DNA of 51,562 bases, from the NCBI GenBank assembly GCA_031263565.1, contig JAISFR010000089.1, positions 1 through 51,562 on the forward strand. The letters are read 5' to 3'. The stretch's first letter is position 1. The number at the start of each line of letters is the position of its first letter. Below, one piece after another: positions 42,660 through 50,773 of the stretch. The position numbers were made by a program, and so were the translations under genes. The DNA comes from Candidatus Adiutrix sp. (GTDB taxonomy: Bacteria; Desulfobacterota; Desulfarculia; Adiutricales; Adiutricaceae). The notes beneath the pieces were generated by a model, which had not been told where the DNA came from, did not search any database, and worked only from the letters and a program-made list of their open reading frames with translations.

Positions 42660-43734
42660 GGCTCACCAGTCCGTCCTGGTAATATTCGTCAGTGTGAATT
42701 ACGGGTAAAATTGATCCCGTCTCCACCGTCACCGAGGCCGCCGCCCAGGATAAGCCGACCCCGAAACCGCTGAGCAGCAGATGTTTCCGCCCTTCGGAGA
42801 CTCGGCCATAGGCATCGCTGAGGGTGATGGGGATGGATGCGCCGCTGGTGTTGCCGTAGCGGTCCAGAGACAGGGGCATTTTATCCGGGGGCAGATTTAT
42901 TTTTTTTGCCAGATGCTTCAAAATAAAGGCGTTGGGCTGATGAAAAGCGGCGGCGTCAAAAGATTCCATATCCAGGCCGTTGTGGGCCGCAAATTCCTTT
43001 ATCAGGGCCGGCACCGCGGTCATGGTGAAGGAAAAGACATTGGCGCCGTCCATAAACAGGTGGTAGTCCGAACGAGTATTGCCATCGGCCCACTGCTCGG
43101 GCTCGGCCTGGGCCTCCGGCCGCCGGAAGGCTCCGGCCGGAACGATGATACTCTTGAAGCGCCCGCCGTCGGTCTTGACTCCGAAATGCATCGGTTCGGC
43201 CGAATCGTCGACCTCCAGCAGAGCCGCCGCTCCGCCGTCGCCGAACAGCAGCCGGGATTTGTCGTTGGGCGAGACGACCTTGCTGGTGCTGTCCCCGACC
43301 AGCATCAATGCCCGCCGGGCATTGCAGTTTTTAAGCAAAGCCCCGGCGGTCTGAAGACCGACCACAAAGCCGGAACAGGCCAGATTCAAGTCGAAAGCCA
43401 GGCAGTCAGTGGAAAACCCCAGTCTTTTATGCAGTACATTGGCCGTGGCCGGCACGAAATAATCAGGATAGGTGACCACGAAAATCAGGATGCCGATGGA
43501 TTCCGGCGGAATGTCCAATTGTTCCAGCAGATGCCGGGCGGCCACAAAGGCCAGATCGCCGGCGGTCTGGTTTTCGTGAACGTGATAACTTTCCCTCACG
43601 CCGGTGGTGGCGATTATCTTGTCCACCGTTTCCCGGCCGAAAAGAGGGTAGTAGTCGACGTTCCTGACTTGTTTGGCCGGTACGGCCGAGGCCAGCCCGG
43701 ATATTTTTATGCCTTCCAGGGTGCTTGCTATCAT
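42652..43734 (-). CDS. KAS III-like 3-oxoacyl-ACP synthase (copy 2)
   Basis: A 360-residue FabH-like enzyme with all catalytic residues: Cys120 in NLACSGFVVGL, His265 in AAAFHQPNAFI and Asn295 in RYGNTSGASIP. The VTYPDYFVPATANVLHKRLG segment (about 87-106) is close to the FabH pattern, and the Gly-rich C-terminal loop (LLSGFGVGLSWAAA) is present. The two KAS III proteins of this island are only distantly similar to each other, pointing to different acyl starters or products. It follows the transketolase pair by 28 bp. Confidence 0.93.
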   Translation of the reverse strand: MIASTLEGIKISGLASAVPAKQVRNVDYYPLFGRETVDKIIATTGVRESYHVHENQTAGDLAFVAARHLLEQLDIPPESIGILIFVVTYPDYFVPATANVLHKRLGFSTDCLAFDLNLACSGFVVGLQTAGALLKNCNARRALMLVGDSTSKVVSPNDKSRLLFGDGGAAALLEVDDSAEPMHFGVKTDGGRFKSIIVPAGAFRRPEAQAEPEQWADGNTRSDYHLFMDGANVFSFTMTAVPALIKEFAAHNGLDMESFDAAAFHQPNAFILKHLAKKINLPPDKMPLSLDRYGNTSGASIPITLSDAYGRVSEGRKHLLLSGFGVGLSWAAASVTVETGSILPVIHTDEYYQDGLVSHE

Positions 43735-43762
43735 TTTAGGGTGCTTTCCAGTGCTTAAACTT

Positions 43763-44743
43763 CTACTTTACTTCGTTGAAAAATTTTTCTACGCTGTCCG
43801 CCAGGCGGGGCGCGGTCAAGCCGGCCTGTTCCAGCAGAAAAGGCTGTTCGTCGGCCCGGGTGAAAGCGTCCGGCAGACCGAGCATCAGCATGGGCGGCGA
43901 TGATTTCAAGGCGCTTTTATATTCGGCCACCGCTCCGCCCAAGCCGCCCAGGCGGCTGTGCTCCTCCACGGTCACCACCGCCTTGTGAGCGGCGAAAACC
44001 CGGTTCAAAGTATCGGCGTCCAGAGGCTTGATGGTGGCCATGTTGACCACGGTGACCTCCAGGCCCCGCTCTTTCAACAGCTCGGCCGCTTTCAGGCCTT
44101 CGGCCACCATGGTGCCGGCGGCGATCAGGGCCAGGTCGCCGCCTTCGGTCAGCAGCTCGGCCCGCCCTATTTTAAACTCATATTCCTTTTTGTGAACCAC
44201 CGGGCAGTTCAGGCCGCCGGTCAGCCGTATGTAAACCGGCCCGTCCAGGTCGCAGACGGCGTAAGCCATTTTCAGGGCCTCCCCGGCGTCGGCCGGAGAC
44301 AGAACCGTCATATTGGGGATGACCCGCATGAGGGTCAGGTCCTCAATGGCGTAATGGGTGTTGCCGCTCATGCCCATGGCCGTGCCGGCCGAGGCCCCGA
44401 CCAGTTTGACGTTGAATTTCATATAGCCCAGATTGTCGCGGATCTGCTCGTAGGCCCGCATGGTCAAAAAAGTGGCGTAGGTGGTCACGAAGACGCAGCC
44501 GCCTTCCTTGGCCAGACCGGAGGCCACCCCCAGCATATTCTGCTCGGCGATACCCAGATTCAGCAGCTTGTCCGGGTGCTGGGTCTGGAATTTACCCAGG
44601 CCCGACAGCAGGGCCAGGTCGGCCGTCAGGACCATCAACTCGTCCCGCTCCCCGGCTATTTCCGGCAGGGCCACCCCGAATATGCTTCCCCGCTGGCCCA
44701 GCATAGACAGCAGGCGCGCGTTCTTGGGATTGATTTCCATCAT
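43763..44743 (-). CDS. Transketolase, C-terminal subunit
   Basis: The pyrimidine-binding and C-terminal domains of a split, two-chain thiamine-diphosphate enzyme. The 326-residue protein has the catalytic glutamate in LNLGIAEQNMLGVASGLA (about 62-79), the FLTMRAYEQIRDNLGY segment, THYAIEDLTLMR and the C-terminal KPLDADTLNRVF / VVTVEEHSRLGGLGGAVAEY regions. Its start codon overlaps the N-subunit stop by 4 bp, so a 1:1 complex is likely. Split transketolases of this type also serve in specialised pathways that move a two-carbon ketol unit, such as the glycolyl transfer in naphthyridinomycin biosynthesis. The context, with acyl carrier and reductase genes, argues against a pentose-phosphate role. 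Confidence 0.9.
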   Translation of the reverse strand: MMEINPKNARLLSMLGQRGSIFGVALPEIAGERDELMVLTADLALLSGLGKFQTQHPDKLLNLGIAEQNMLGVASGLAKEGGCVFVTTYATFLTMRAYEQIRDNLGYMKFNVKLVGASAGTAMGMSGNTHYAIEDLTLMRVIPNMTVLSPADAGEALKMAYAVCDLDGPVYIRLTGGLNCPVVHKKEYEFKIGRAELLTEGGDLALIAAGTMVAEGLKAAELLKERGLEVTVVNMATIKPLDADTLNRVFAAHKAVVTVEEHSRLGGLGGAVAEYKSALKSSPPMLMLGLPDAFTRADEQPFLLEQAGLTAPRLADSVEKFFNEVK

Positions 44744-45573
44744 AGCGCGGCGGCCTCCTTTACTTCCTTGACGGCCTGGTCATACTGGGCCTGAGTCAGG
44801 GTGGAATGGTGCCACTCCCGGACGTTTTCCATGAATGAAACGCCTTTGCCCTTGACCGTATGGGCAATAATCGCCCTGGGCCGGCCTTCGGGCCGGCTAT
44901 CCAAGGCCGCCACCAGCTGATCCAGGTCGTGCCCGTCGATTTCCGAAGTCTGCCAGTTGAAGGACCGCATCTTGGCCGCCAGGTCGCCCAGAGCCATTAT
45001 CTCTTCGGTGGGGCCGTCGTACTGGAGTTTATTTTTGTCGACAATGACCACCAGATTGTCCAGTTTAAGGTGGGGCGCGGCCATGAAGCCTTCCCAGTTG
45101 GAGCCTTCATCGAGCTCCCCATCGCCTGAAAGGACGAAAACCCGGTTGGCGCGGCCCTTGCGCTTGGCGTCCACGGCCATGCCGATGGCCACGCCGATAG
45201 CCAGGCCCAAGCTGCCGCCGGAATATTCCAGCCCCAAGTCCGGATTCATGGCGGGATGGCCGGCCAAGCGGGTGCCGTTTTTTTCAAAGGTGGCCAGCTC
45301 TTCCCGGCTGATGAAGCCGACTTCGGCCAGTGCGGCGTAGTGGGCCAGGACGCAATGGGCCTTGCTGGCTAAAAATCGGTCCCGGTCGTTCCAGGACGGG
45401 TTATTTTTATCAAGGCGCAGAACCCGGCCGTAAAGAGCGGCCATGATTTCCATACAGGACATGGCCGGCCCCAGATGAGCTCCGTTGCGCCCGGCGCCCA
45501 GAGCCAGGTCCAGGGCGGCCAGACGCATGCGCGCGGCCATTTGCCGCAGACTCTGGATAGTTTCCGCAGTCAT
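44740..45573 (-). CDS. Transketolase, N-terminal subunit
   Basis: The thiamine-diphosphate-binding half of the split transketolase, 277 residues from the ATG at 45573, which follows GGAGG and shares a base with the upstream stop. Motifs: the substrate/TPP loop HLGPAMSCMEIMAALY (about 33-48), HPAMNPDLGLEYSGGSLG (about 96-113) and the TPP signature GDGELDEGSNWEG (about 138-150), ending in VDKNKLQ. The magnesium-binding GDG...N signature is complete. The paired C-terminal subunit follows directly. The acceptor aldehyde is unknown; the LuxC product is a good candidate. Confidence 0.92.
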   Translation of the reverse strand: MTAETIQSLRQMAARMRLAALDLALGAGRNGAHLGPAMSCMEIMAALYGRVLRLDKNNPSWNDRDRFLASKAHCVLAHYAALAEVGFISREELATFEKNGTRLAGHPAMNPDLGLEYSGGSLGLAIGVAIGMAVDAKRKGRANRVFVLSGDGELDEGSNWEGFMAAPHLKLDNLVVIVDKNKLQYDGPTEEIMALGDLAAKMRSFNWQTSEIDGHDLDQLVAALDSRPEGRPRAIIAHTVKGKGVSFMENVREWHHSTLTQAQYDQAVKEVKEAAAL

Positions 45574-46307
45574 CACAGACCTCCGTCCACCCGTAAAATC
45601 TGCCCGGTGACGAAAGAGGCCCGGTCGGAGGCCAGATAGGCCACGGCTTCGGCCACTTCGCCCGGCTCGCCGGCCCGCCCCAGGCTGGCCCCAGAGAGCA
45701 TGGTCTCCCGATCCTTGGCGCTCAGTTGGTCAATCATGTCGGTCCTGATCAGACCCGGGGCCACGGCATTGACTCTGACCCCGTTGACGGCCAGTTCCTT
45801 GGAGGCGACGCCAGTGAGGCAGGCCAGGGCCGCTTTGCTGGAGCCATAAGCGGTGAATCCGGCATAGGCCTCAAGCCCGGCCACGGAGACGATATTGACT
45901 ATCGCCCCTCTCTTTTGGCGGGTCATCAATCTGGAAACCAACTGCATCAAAAGCAGAGGAGCAAAAAAATTTACCTGGAAAACGTCCCGCAGGTCCCGGC
46001 CGGAGGTCATCTGCAGCAGAGCCCCGTGAGCCCGGCCGGCGTTGTTGACCAGGATGTCCACCGGTTTTTTCTCCGCGGCTATGGCCCTGATGCCGGCCCT
46101 GATTGATTCTTCATCCATAAAGTCCATAAAAACCGGCCTGATCCAGACGCCGTACTTTTGTTCCAGGTCTCCGGCGAACGAAACAAATTCCTCGTCGGGA
46201 GCCCTCAGGACCGCCCAGACATTGGCCCCGCTGGCCGCGAAAAGTTCCGTCGTGGCCCGGCCCAGGCCGCCGCGCGCTCCGGTTATGATGGCGTTTTTTT
46301 TTCGCAT
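45573..46307 (-). CDS. Short-chain dehydrogenase/reductase (FabG-like, first copy)
   Basis: A 244-residue classical SDR: nucleotide loop IITGARGGLGRATTELF (about 7-23), the DILVNNAGRAHG motif, catalytic Ser in VNIVSVAGLEAY, Tyr-x3-Lys in FTAYGSSKAAL, and the C-terminal VTGQILRVDGGL. It is closest to 3-oxoacyl-ACP reductases among common families. The start overlaps the luxC-like gene by 25 bp, with GGAGG directly at the ATG, so the real start might differ slightly. Its place between LuxC and the transketolase suggests it reduces an aldehyde, ketone or 3-oxoacyl intermediate of that branch. Confidence 0.9.
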   Translation of the reverse strand: MRKKNAIITGARGGLGRATTELFAASGANVWAVLRAPDEEFVSFAGDLEQKYGVWIRPVFMDFMDEESIRAGIRAIAAEKKPVDILVNNAGRAHGALLQMTSGRDLRDVFQVNFFAPLLLMQLVSRLMTRQKRGAIVNIVSVAGLEAYAGFTAYGSSKAALACLTGVASKELAVNGVRVNAVAPGLIRTDMIDQLSAKDRETMLSGASLGRAGEPGEVAEAVAYLASDRASFVTGQILRVDGGL

Positions 46308-47506
46308 CCTCCATCCATTCCCTTCGGATAAGTTAAATCGATCAGGCGCGAAAAAGACCTGATGAGGTCAAAGCCGTCCCAGATCAGGCCGATATCCATG
46401 GCCGAACCAACTGGGACGATCCGGTCTATGCCGGTCAGCCCCTCGTCAAGAACAAAGTCCCGTATTATTTCCGGGTCGAGGCCGTAATAGGTGACTGTCT
46501 GGCACTTCTCGCTGACCAGATCTTTAAGAAGCCCGAAGTTCTCCAGATCGTATTCGTAAAAATAGCCGCAGCTGCCCCGCAGACGGGTTTCGGCCTCCTC
46601 GGGCAGGCCGGCCAGGCTGAGGCGGTAGATGAGGTTGCCGTGCCTTCGGATGTGCTTCACCAGCCCGGCCAGTTCCACCGCCTCCCGGCAGCTCTGGTCA
46701 AACTTGGCCACCGCTGAGGCGGCCTGCAGGCGGTAACGGCCGGCGGCTTCTTTTTCCACGGCCGCCCAGAATTTTTCCCGGCCCGGCCCGGCGGCGTTCC
46801 GCCAGAAAATGATCTGGGGTGACGAACAGGCGTTTTGGTCCATCAGATAGGTATCGTTGTAAAAATTACGGGCCAAAGTCCGCAGGGCCGTTTCCCCGGC
46901 CTCTTCCACCGCCCGCCCGTCCAGTATGGCAAAGGAGAACCGGTCCGCAAAGCAGATGTCCTGGCAGCCGGGTTTGCTTTTCAGGGACCGTATTTTTTCC
47001 ACGGTCGCATCGCCGCCCCAAATGACCCGGACGTCGGCCCGGGCGCAGAAGGCGGCCGTAATTTCATCATCGGCGGGGTAGGAGATCAGAGCCGTTCGTT
47101 TTTCAATTTCAGGGTGGCCGCTTAAAACCGCCTTCAAGACCCGGATGACGGCCGGAACCTGGGAAAAGGGCCGCGAAGGCGCCCGGACGAGGTTGGCGTT
47201 GCCGGCCAAAGCCGAAAAAATATAGGAAAAGGCGAAATTGACCGGCACATTGGCCGGGGCGATATGAAAGGCCAAGCCCCGGCCCAGACGGCGCTCCTCA
47301 GGGGGCCGGGCGTCCCGCAGGCGCTTGATGTTGGCCTTGCGGCACCAGAAGGCCAGGGACAGGGCGTCGGGCATGGTCCTGATTTCGCCATCGGCCAGCA
47401 GGGCCGTGGAGAAATCGGCCGCCAAGGCGCAGATCCGTTCGTCAAAGGTCCTGAGCGGCCGGGTACAGATGTCTTCCGAGCCTATGAGATAATTAACGCC
47501 GCTCAT
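46283..47506 (-). CDS. LuxC-family acyl-CoA/acyl-protein reductase
   Basis: A 407-residue protein of the LuxC family (PF05893), related to aldehyde dehydrogenases. LuxC reduces an activated acyl group to the aldehyde with NADPH. Family marks are the N-terminal half with IAPANVPVNFAFSYIFSAL (about 82-100) and GNANLVRAPSRPF, the ALISYPADDEITAAF region, and the active-site nucleophile in DQNACSSPQ (Cys227). The gene overlaps the luxE-like gene by 14 bp, which supports joint action. There are no luciferase genes in the window. The aldehyde could be the acceptor of the transketolase encoded two genes downstream. Confidence 0.88.
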   Translation of the reverse strand: MSGVNYLIGSEDICTRPLRTFDERICALAADFSTALLADGEIRTMPDALSLAFWCRKANIKRLRDARPPEERRLGRGLAFHIAPANVPVNFAFSYIFSALAGNANLVRAPSRPFSQVPAVIRVLKAVLSGHPEIEKRTALISYPADDEITAAFCARADVRVIWGGDATVEKIRSLKSKPGCQDICFADRFSFAILDGRAVEEAGETALRTLARNFYNDTYLMDQNACSSPQIIFWRNAAGPGREKFWAAVEKEAAGRYRLQAASAVAKFDQSCREAVELAGLVKHIRRHGNLIYRLSLAGLPEEAETRLRGSCGYFYEYDLENFGLLKDLVSEKCQTVTYYGLDPEIIRDFVLDEGLTGIDRIVPVGSAMDIGLIWDGFDLIRSFSRLIDLTYPKGMDGGCEKKTPS

Positions 47507-48575
47507 AGGTATCGCTGCACCCTCTTATCTCCGCGCCCTTGATGCGGCCGTGGATTTTGAAATATTTGCCCAGCCGGCCGCAGGGGCAGTCGTCTTCGCC
47601 CGCTATCTCGCCTTCGTCCTCGGTCAGCAGCACATGGCCGGGATAGCTGCCGGGCAGAAGCGACAGCAGTTCCAAGAGGCCCCGCTCGCCGGACCCGAGA
47701 ACGGCGAAGTCTTCCGGCCGCCTGACGACGACATCGGAATAAATGGAACAGTGCATATGCCCGTGTTCGCACTCGACAAAGACCGAGCCCAACTGCTCGG
47801 CCATGCCGTAATAGTTGTGCACCCGCACCCGCCCGAACAGGCTTCGTACTTTTTCGTTGTAGGCCAGGGCGTCCACGGCCTGATCCCTGAGCTTCTTCCA
47901 GCCGCCGATATGAAACAGAATCCCGTCCTCCAGCCGGAAGCTCAAGCCCGCCTTTTCCATCTCCCCGAGGGTGTGTTCCCAGATGATGGCCGTGTAGCCG
48001 AACATGAGCACGGTTTCTCCGGCGTGTCGATCGATAAAAGCCTTCAGCCGGTCAGCCTTCAGATTCATATGGTCGTCGAGAGCGTAGGTCGTGTCCAGGC
48101 CGAAAGTGGAAAAGCCGACGATGCCGGCTCCCCGGGCCGAAAACATGGCCCGGTCGCGCTTGACCATTTCCGTGTCCAGGATCAGAAGCGGCAGGCGTTT
48201 GGGCCCGATGAAGGAGTTTATGATCCTGGTCAGCACCCGGCTCTGCTTGCGGCTGTTGTCCCTGTCCAGGAAAATTCTGGAGACGGCCTGCCCGGTGCTG
48301 CCGGAAGAGGTCATGACCTTGACCACCTCTTCGTGGGGCACGCTTAAAAGCTCCAACTCCTTGAACAGGCGCACCGGCAGCATGGGCTGATCCTCGGGGT
48401 CCTGGATTTTCTCAGGGTCGTGGCCGTAAGCGTCGACGATGAGCCGGTAGGGCGGACAGCGGCGGTAATGGCTGTGGGTCAGTTCGCTGAGGGCCCGGCG
48501 GTACAGCTTCTTTTTTTCGTTTTTGTCCAGGCCGTAGGGGTCGGTCCCGGCCAGATCTTCCAGGGAAAAGCCCAT
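47493..48575 (-). CDS. LuxE-family acyl-protein synthetase
   Basis: A 360-residue adenylate-forming enzyme of the LuxE family (PF04443). LuxE activates a carboxylic acid with ATP and holds it as a thioester for LuxC. The sequence has the ATP-loop MTSSGSTGQ (about 88-96), FGYTAIIWEHTL, GWKKL and NYYGMAEQLGSVF (the YGMTE-like motif), the DCPCGRLGKYF metal-binding-like Cys pair and, near the C-terminus, Cys353 in RGCSDTY, in the place of the acylated cysteine of LuxE. The ATG at 48575 is preferred over a GTG at 48581 because of the AAGG spacing. It sits between the GNAT gene and the luxC-like gene. Confidence 0.87.
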   Translation of the reverse strand: MGFSLEDLAGTDPYGLDKNEKKKLYRRALSELTHSHYRRCPPYRLIVDAYGHDPEKIQDPEDQPMLPVRLFKELELLSVPHEEVVKVMTSSGSTGQAVSRIFLDRDNSRKQSRVLTRIINSFIGPKRLPLLILDTEMVKRDRAMFSARGAGIVGFSTFGLDTTYALDDHMNLKADRLKAFIDRHAGETVLMFGYTAIIWEHTLGEMEKAGLSFRLEDGILFHIGGWKKLRDQAVDALAYNEKVRSLFGRVRVHNYYGMAEQLGSVFVECEHGHMHCSIYSDVVVRRPEDFAVLGSGERGLLELLSLLPGSYPGHVLLTEDEGEIAGEDDCPCGRLGKYFKIHGRIKGAEIRGCSDTYERR

Positions 48576-48577
48576 GC

Positions 48578-49243
48578 TCACACCACCTTGAGATAAACGT
48601 CCCTCGGGTTGGCAAAAGAGGCCCCCAAAAAGGCGTACAAGTTCATGACCGGCATATTTAGAGACGATATCCGCCCCTCAATCGTCTCATAGCCCTGTTC
48701 CACCGCCCGGACAACCGCTCCGGCGTACAGTGAAAGGGCCACCCCGGCGCTGCGGTATTTTTCGGCCACGGCGGCCAGATGAACCGAGATCCTTTGGTCG
48801 CCGGTCTCCCGAAGGGCCAGAAACCCGGCCGCTTCCTCCTTCAAGCGGCAGATCAGCACCTCGCCGAGTTCGTCTACCCAGGCTTCAAGCACCGCCGCCG
48901 CCACCAGCGGGTCGTAATCCGGAGCCACGTGAAAACGGCGGTCAGAGGGGAAGGCGGCCAGGGCGATATCCAATAATTCCCGGCGGTGGTCCCGGATGGC
49001 TTCCGGCTTGATCCGGACCAGCCGGCCATAGTCAATTTTAGTCTTCCGGGGCCTGATTTCCACGTCCAGGCTGCGGTCGCCGAAAACAAAGCCCCGGGCT
49101 TCCATGGCGGCCTGTCCGGCCCGACCGGCCGGCAGCGACACGCGCACATGAGTCGCTCCGGAAAAATCCCAGTCTTCCGGGGCTTCGGCCTTGAGATCCA
49201 GCAGGCGGACCGCCCCGCAATTTTTAAATTCCCGGTGAGTCAC
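48578..49243 (-). CDS. WecD-like GNAT N-acyltransferase (proximal)
   Basis: A 221-residue protein with a GTG start at 49243, 2 bp after the ligase stop. The N-terminal half (LPAGRAGQAAMEARGFVFGD, about 37-56) is a degenerate GNAT half and the C-terminal half the active one, with LICRLKEEAAGFLALRET and the acyl-donor region VHLAAVAEKYRSAGVALSLY (about 154-173), then a C-terminal INM/NLYAFLGASF. This resembles WecD, the amino-sugar acetyltransferase of enterobacterial common antigen synthesis. A second protein of the same layout closes the island (37755). The acyl donor could be one of the local ACPs. Confidence 0.65.
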   Translation of the reverse strand: MTHREFKNCGAVRLLDLKAEAPEDWDFSGATHVRVSLPAGRAGQAAMEARGFVFGDRSLDVEIRPRKTKIDYGRLVRIKPEAIRDHRRELLDIALAAFPSDRRFHVAPDYDPLVAAAVLEAWVDELGEVLICRLKEEAAGFLALRETGDQRISVHLAAVAEKYRSAGVALSLYAGAVVRAVEQGYETIEGRISSLNMPVMNLYAFLGASFANPRDVYLKVV

Positions 49244-49245
49244 GT

Positions 49246-50664
49246 TCAGGCTCGTGCCGGCAGGGCCGAATACTGCACCTTCCCGGCTTCATTGCGGGGA
49301 ATGGCTTTGATGGGCAGCACCTTGAAACCGGCCCGGTTCAGGGCCAAGCGCTCGCCCAGATATTTTTCGACCTCAAGCCGCTTCTCGTCCCGGTCGTCGC
49401 ATTCAAGAAAAACCAGGAGTAGGTCGTCAGTCCCGGCGCAGGCGCAGCAATGGCCTTCCCGATTCAGCAGGGTTTCCACTTCGTCGAGATTGACCCGGCT
49501 GCCGAAAATTTTCAAAAAACGCTTCTTGCGGCCGGCGATGTAATAAAAACCCTCTTCGTCTCGCCGGGCCAGATCGCCGGTGAAAAGGCGGCCGCCGCGC
49601 TCATCGCCTTTGGCCAGATCATGGCGGCTGTCGGCATAGCCCAGAGTGACGTTGGGCCCGTCGTAAACAAGTTCGCCCACCACCCCCGGCCCCTCAATAG
49701 GCCTCATTTCCTCGTCGGCCAGCCAGAACCGGCCGCCAGGAATGGCCACGCCGATACTTTCGCTTTTTTCCCGGGCTCGTTCCCAGGGCAGCCAGGACAT
49801 CCTGGCCGTGGCCTCGGTCTGCCCGTACATGACTATGAACCGCAGTCCCTTGCGGTCGCAGATGTCGCACAGTTCGCGCAGCAGCGCCGCGTCCAGCCGC
49901 CCGCCGGCCTGGGTCAAATAGCGCAGGGACGGGGTCGGCAGGGTCGCGAAACGCAGCTTTTTCAACATTTCGTAGATGTAGGGCACGCCGCCGAAGGTCG
50001 TAGCCCCCCCGGTCCGCAAAAGATTCCAGAAATCCCTGCTCATCACCGGGGCCTCGGTCAGGATGACCCTGGCGCCACCGGCCAGATGGGTGTTGAGGAT
50101 CGACAGGCCGTAGGTATAGTGCAGAGGCAGGGTGCAGATGGCCCGGTCCTCAGGCCCGATGCCCAAATATTCGATTATGGACTCGGTGTTGGCCCGGATG
50201 TTCCGGTAAGACTGCCGGACCAGCTTGGGGCTGCCGGTGCTGCCGGAGGTCGTCAGCAGCAGGGCCAGCTCTTCATGGAGATCATAGTCTCGTTCGCGGC
50301 CGGTGTCCGCCAGAAGATACCCGCCCAGTCGGAAAACCTCCCGGAAGCCGTCCAGTCCTCCTAACGTGGTTTCTGGACCGAAGACGAATTCGGGTCGGTA
50401 GCTTTCCAGGAGTCCGCCCAGCAAGGTCTGGTCCAGCGAACCGCTCAACAGAACCGGCACCACCCCGGCTCTCAGGCAGCCCACATAAGCAGCCACCGGC
50501 TCGACCCGGTTGGAACAGATGATGAAAACCAGGGTGCGCCGACCGATTTTGGCGGCTATTTCATCGCCGTCCGCCAGAAGACGGGCATAGGGCACGCCGC
50601 CGCCGGATTCGTCAACCAGAGAAATTCTATCGGCAAAGTCGTCAAGATGGCGGAAATAAGTCAT
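49246..50664 (-). CDS. Acyl/amino-acid adenylate-forming ligase
   Basis: A 472-residue member of the acyl-CoA synthetase/NRPS-adenylation superfamily. Motifs in order: the phosphate loop LLLTTSGSTGSPKLVRQ (about 134-150), FGGVPYIYEML, MYGQTEATARMSW (about 284-296), TGDLARRDEEGFYYIAGRKK (about 366-385) and the hinge/lysine-motif NEAGKVQY near the C-terminus with the catalytic Lys. It is short, lacking any carrier or thioesterase domain, and would load a separate ACP, most simply ACP-A encoded just upstream. The substrate acid cannot be read from sequence. The ATG follows GGAG. A gene of this class next to ACP and fabH genes also occurs in the Campylobacter flagellin-glycan locus, from memory. 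Confidence 0.88.
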   Translation of the reverse strand: MTYFRHLDDFADRISLVDESGGGVPYARLLADGDEIAAKIGRRTLVFIICSNRVEPVAAYVGCLRAGVVPVLLSGSLDQTLLGGLLESYRPEFVFGPETTLGGLDGFREVFRLGGYLLADTGRERDYDLHEELALLLTTSGSTGSPKLVRQSYRNIRANTESIIEYLGIGPEDRAICTLPLHYTYGLSILNTHLAGGARVILTEAPVMSRDFWNLLRTGGATTFGGVPYIYEMLKKLRFATLPTPSLRYLTQAGGRLDAALLRELCDICDRKGLRFIVMYGQTEATARMSWLPWERAREKSESIGVAIPGGRFWLADEEMRPIEGPGVVGELVYDGPNVTLGYADSRHDLAKGDERGGRLFTGDLARRDEEGFYYIAGRKKRFLKIFGSRVNLDEVETLLNREGHCCACAGTDDLLLVFLECDDRDEKRLEVEKYLGERLALNRAGFKVLPIKAIPRNEAGKVQYSALPARA

Positions 50665-50773
50665 GGTTCGGCTCCAACTGGGGACGAAAGGCGCCTTCCG
50701 GATGAGTATCGCTCCTGCCCGGCCTTCCGCCCGGGACGCCGCTTAAACTCCTGGCCGTCAGGGCCGGTTAATT

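Noticed and set aside
46283-48575. Bioluminescence (lux) operon
   Set aside because: Only luxC- and luxE-like genes are present; luxA, luxB and luxD are absent and the neighbours are acyl carrier and glycan-type genes.
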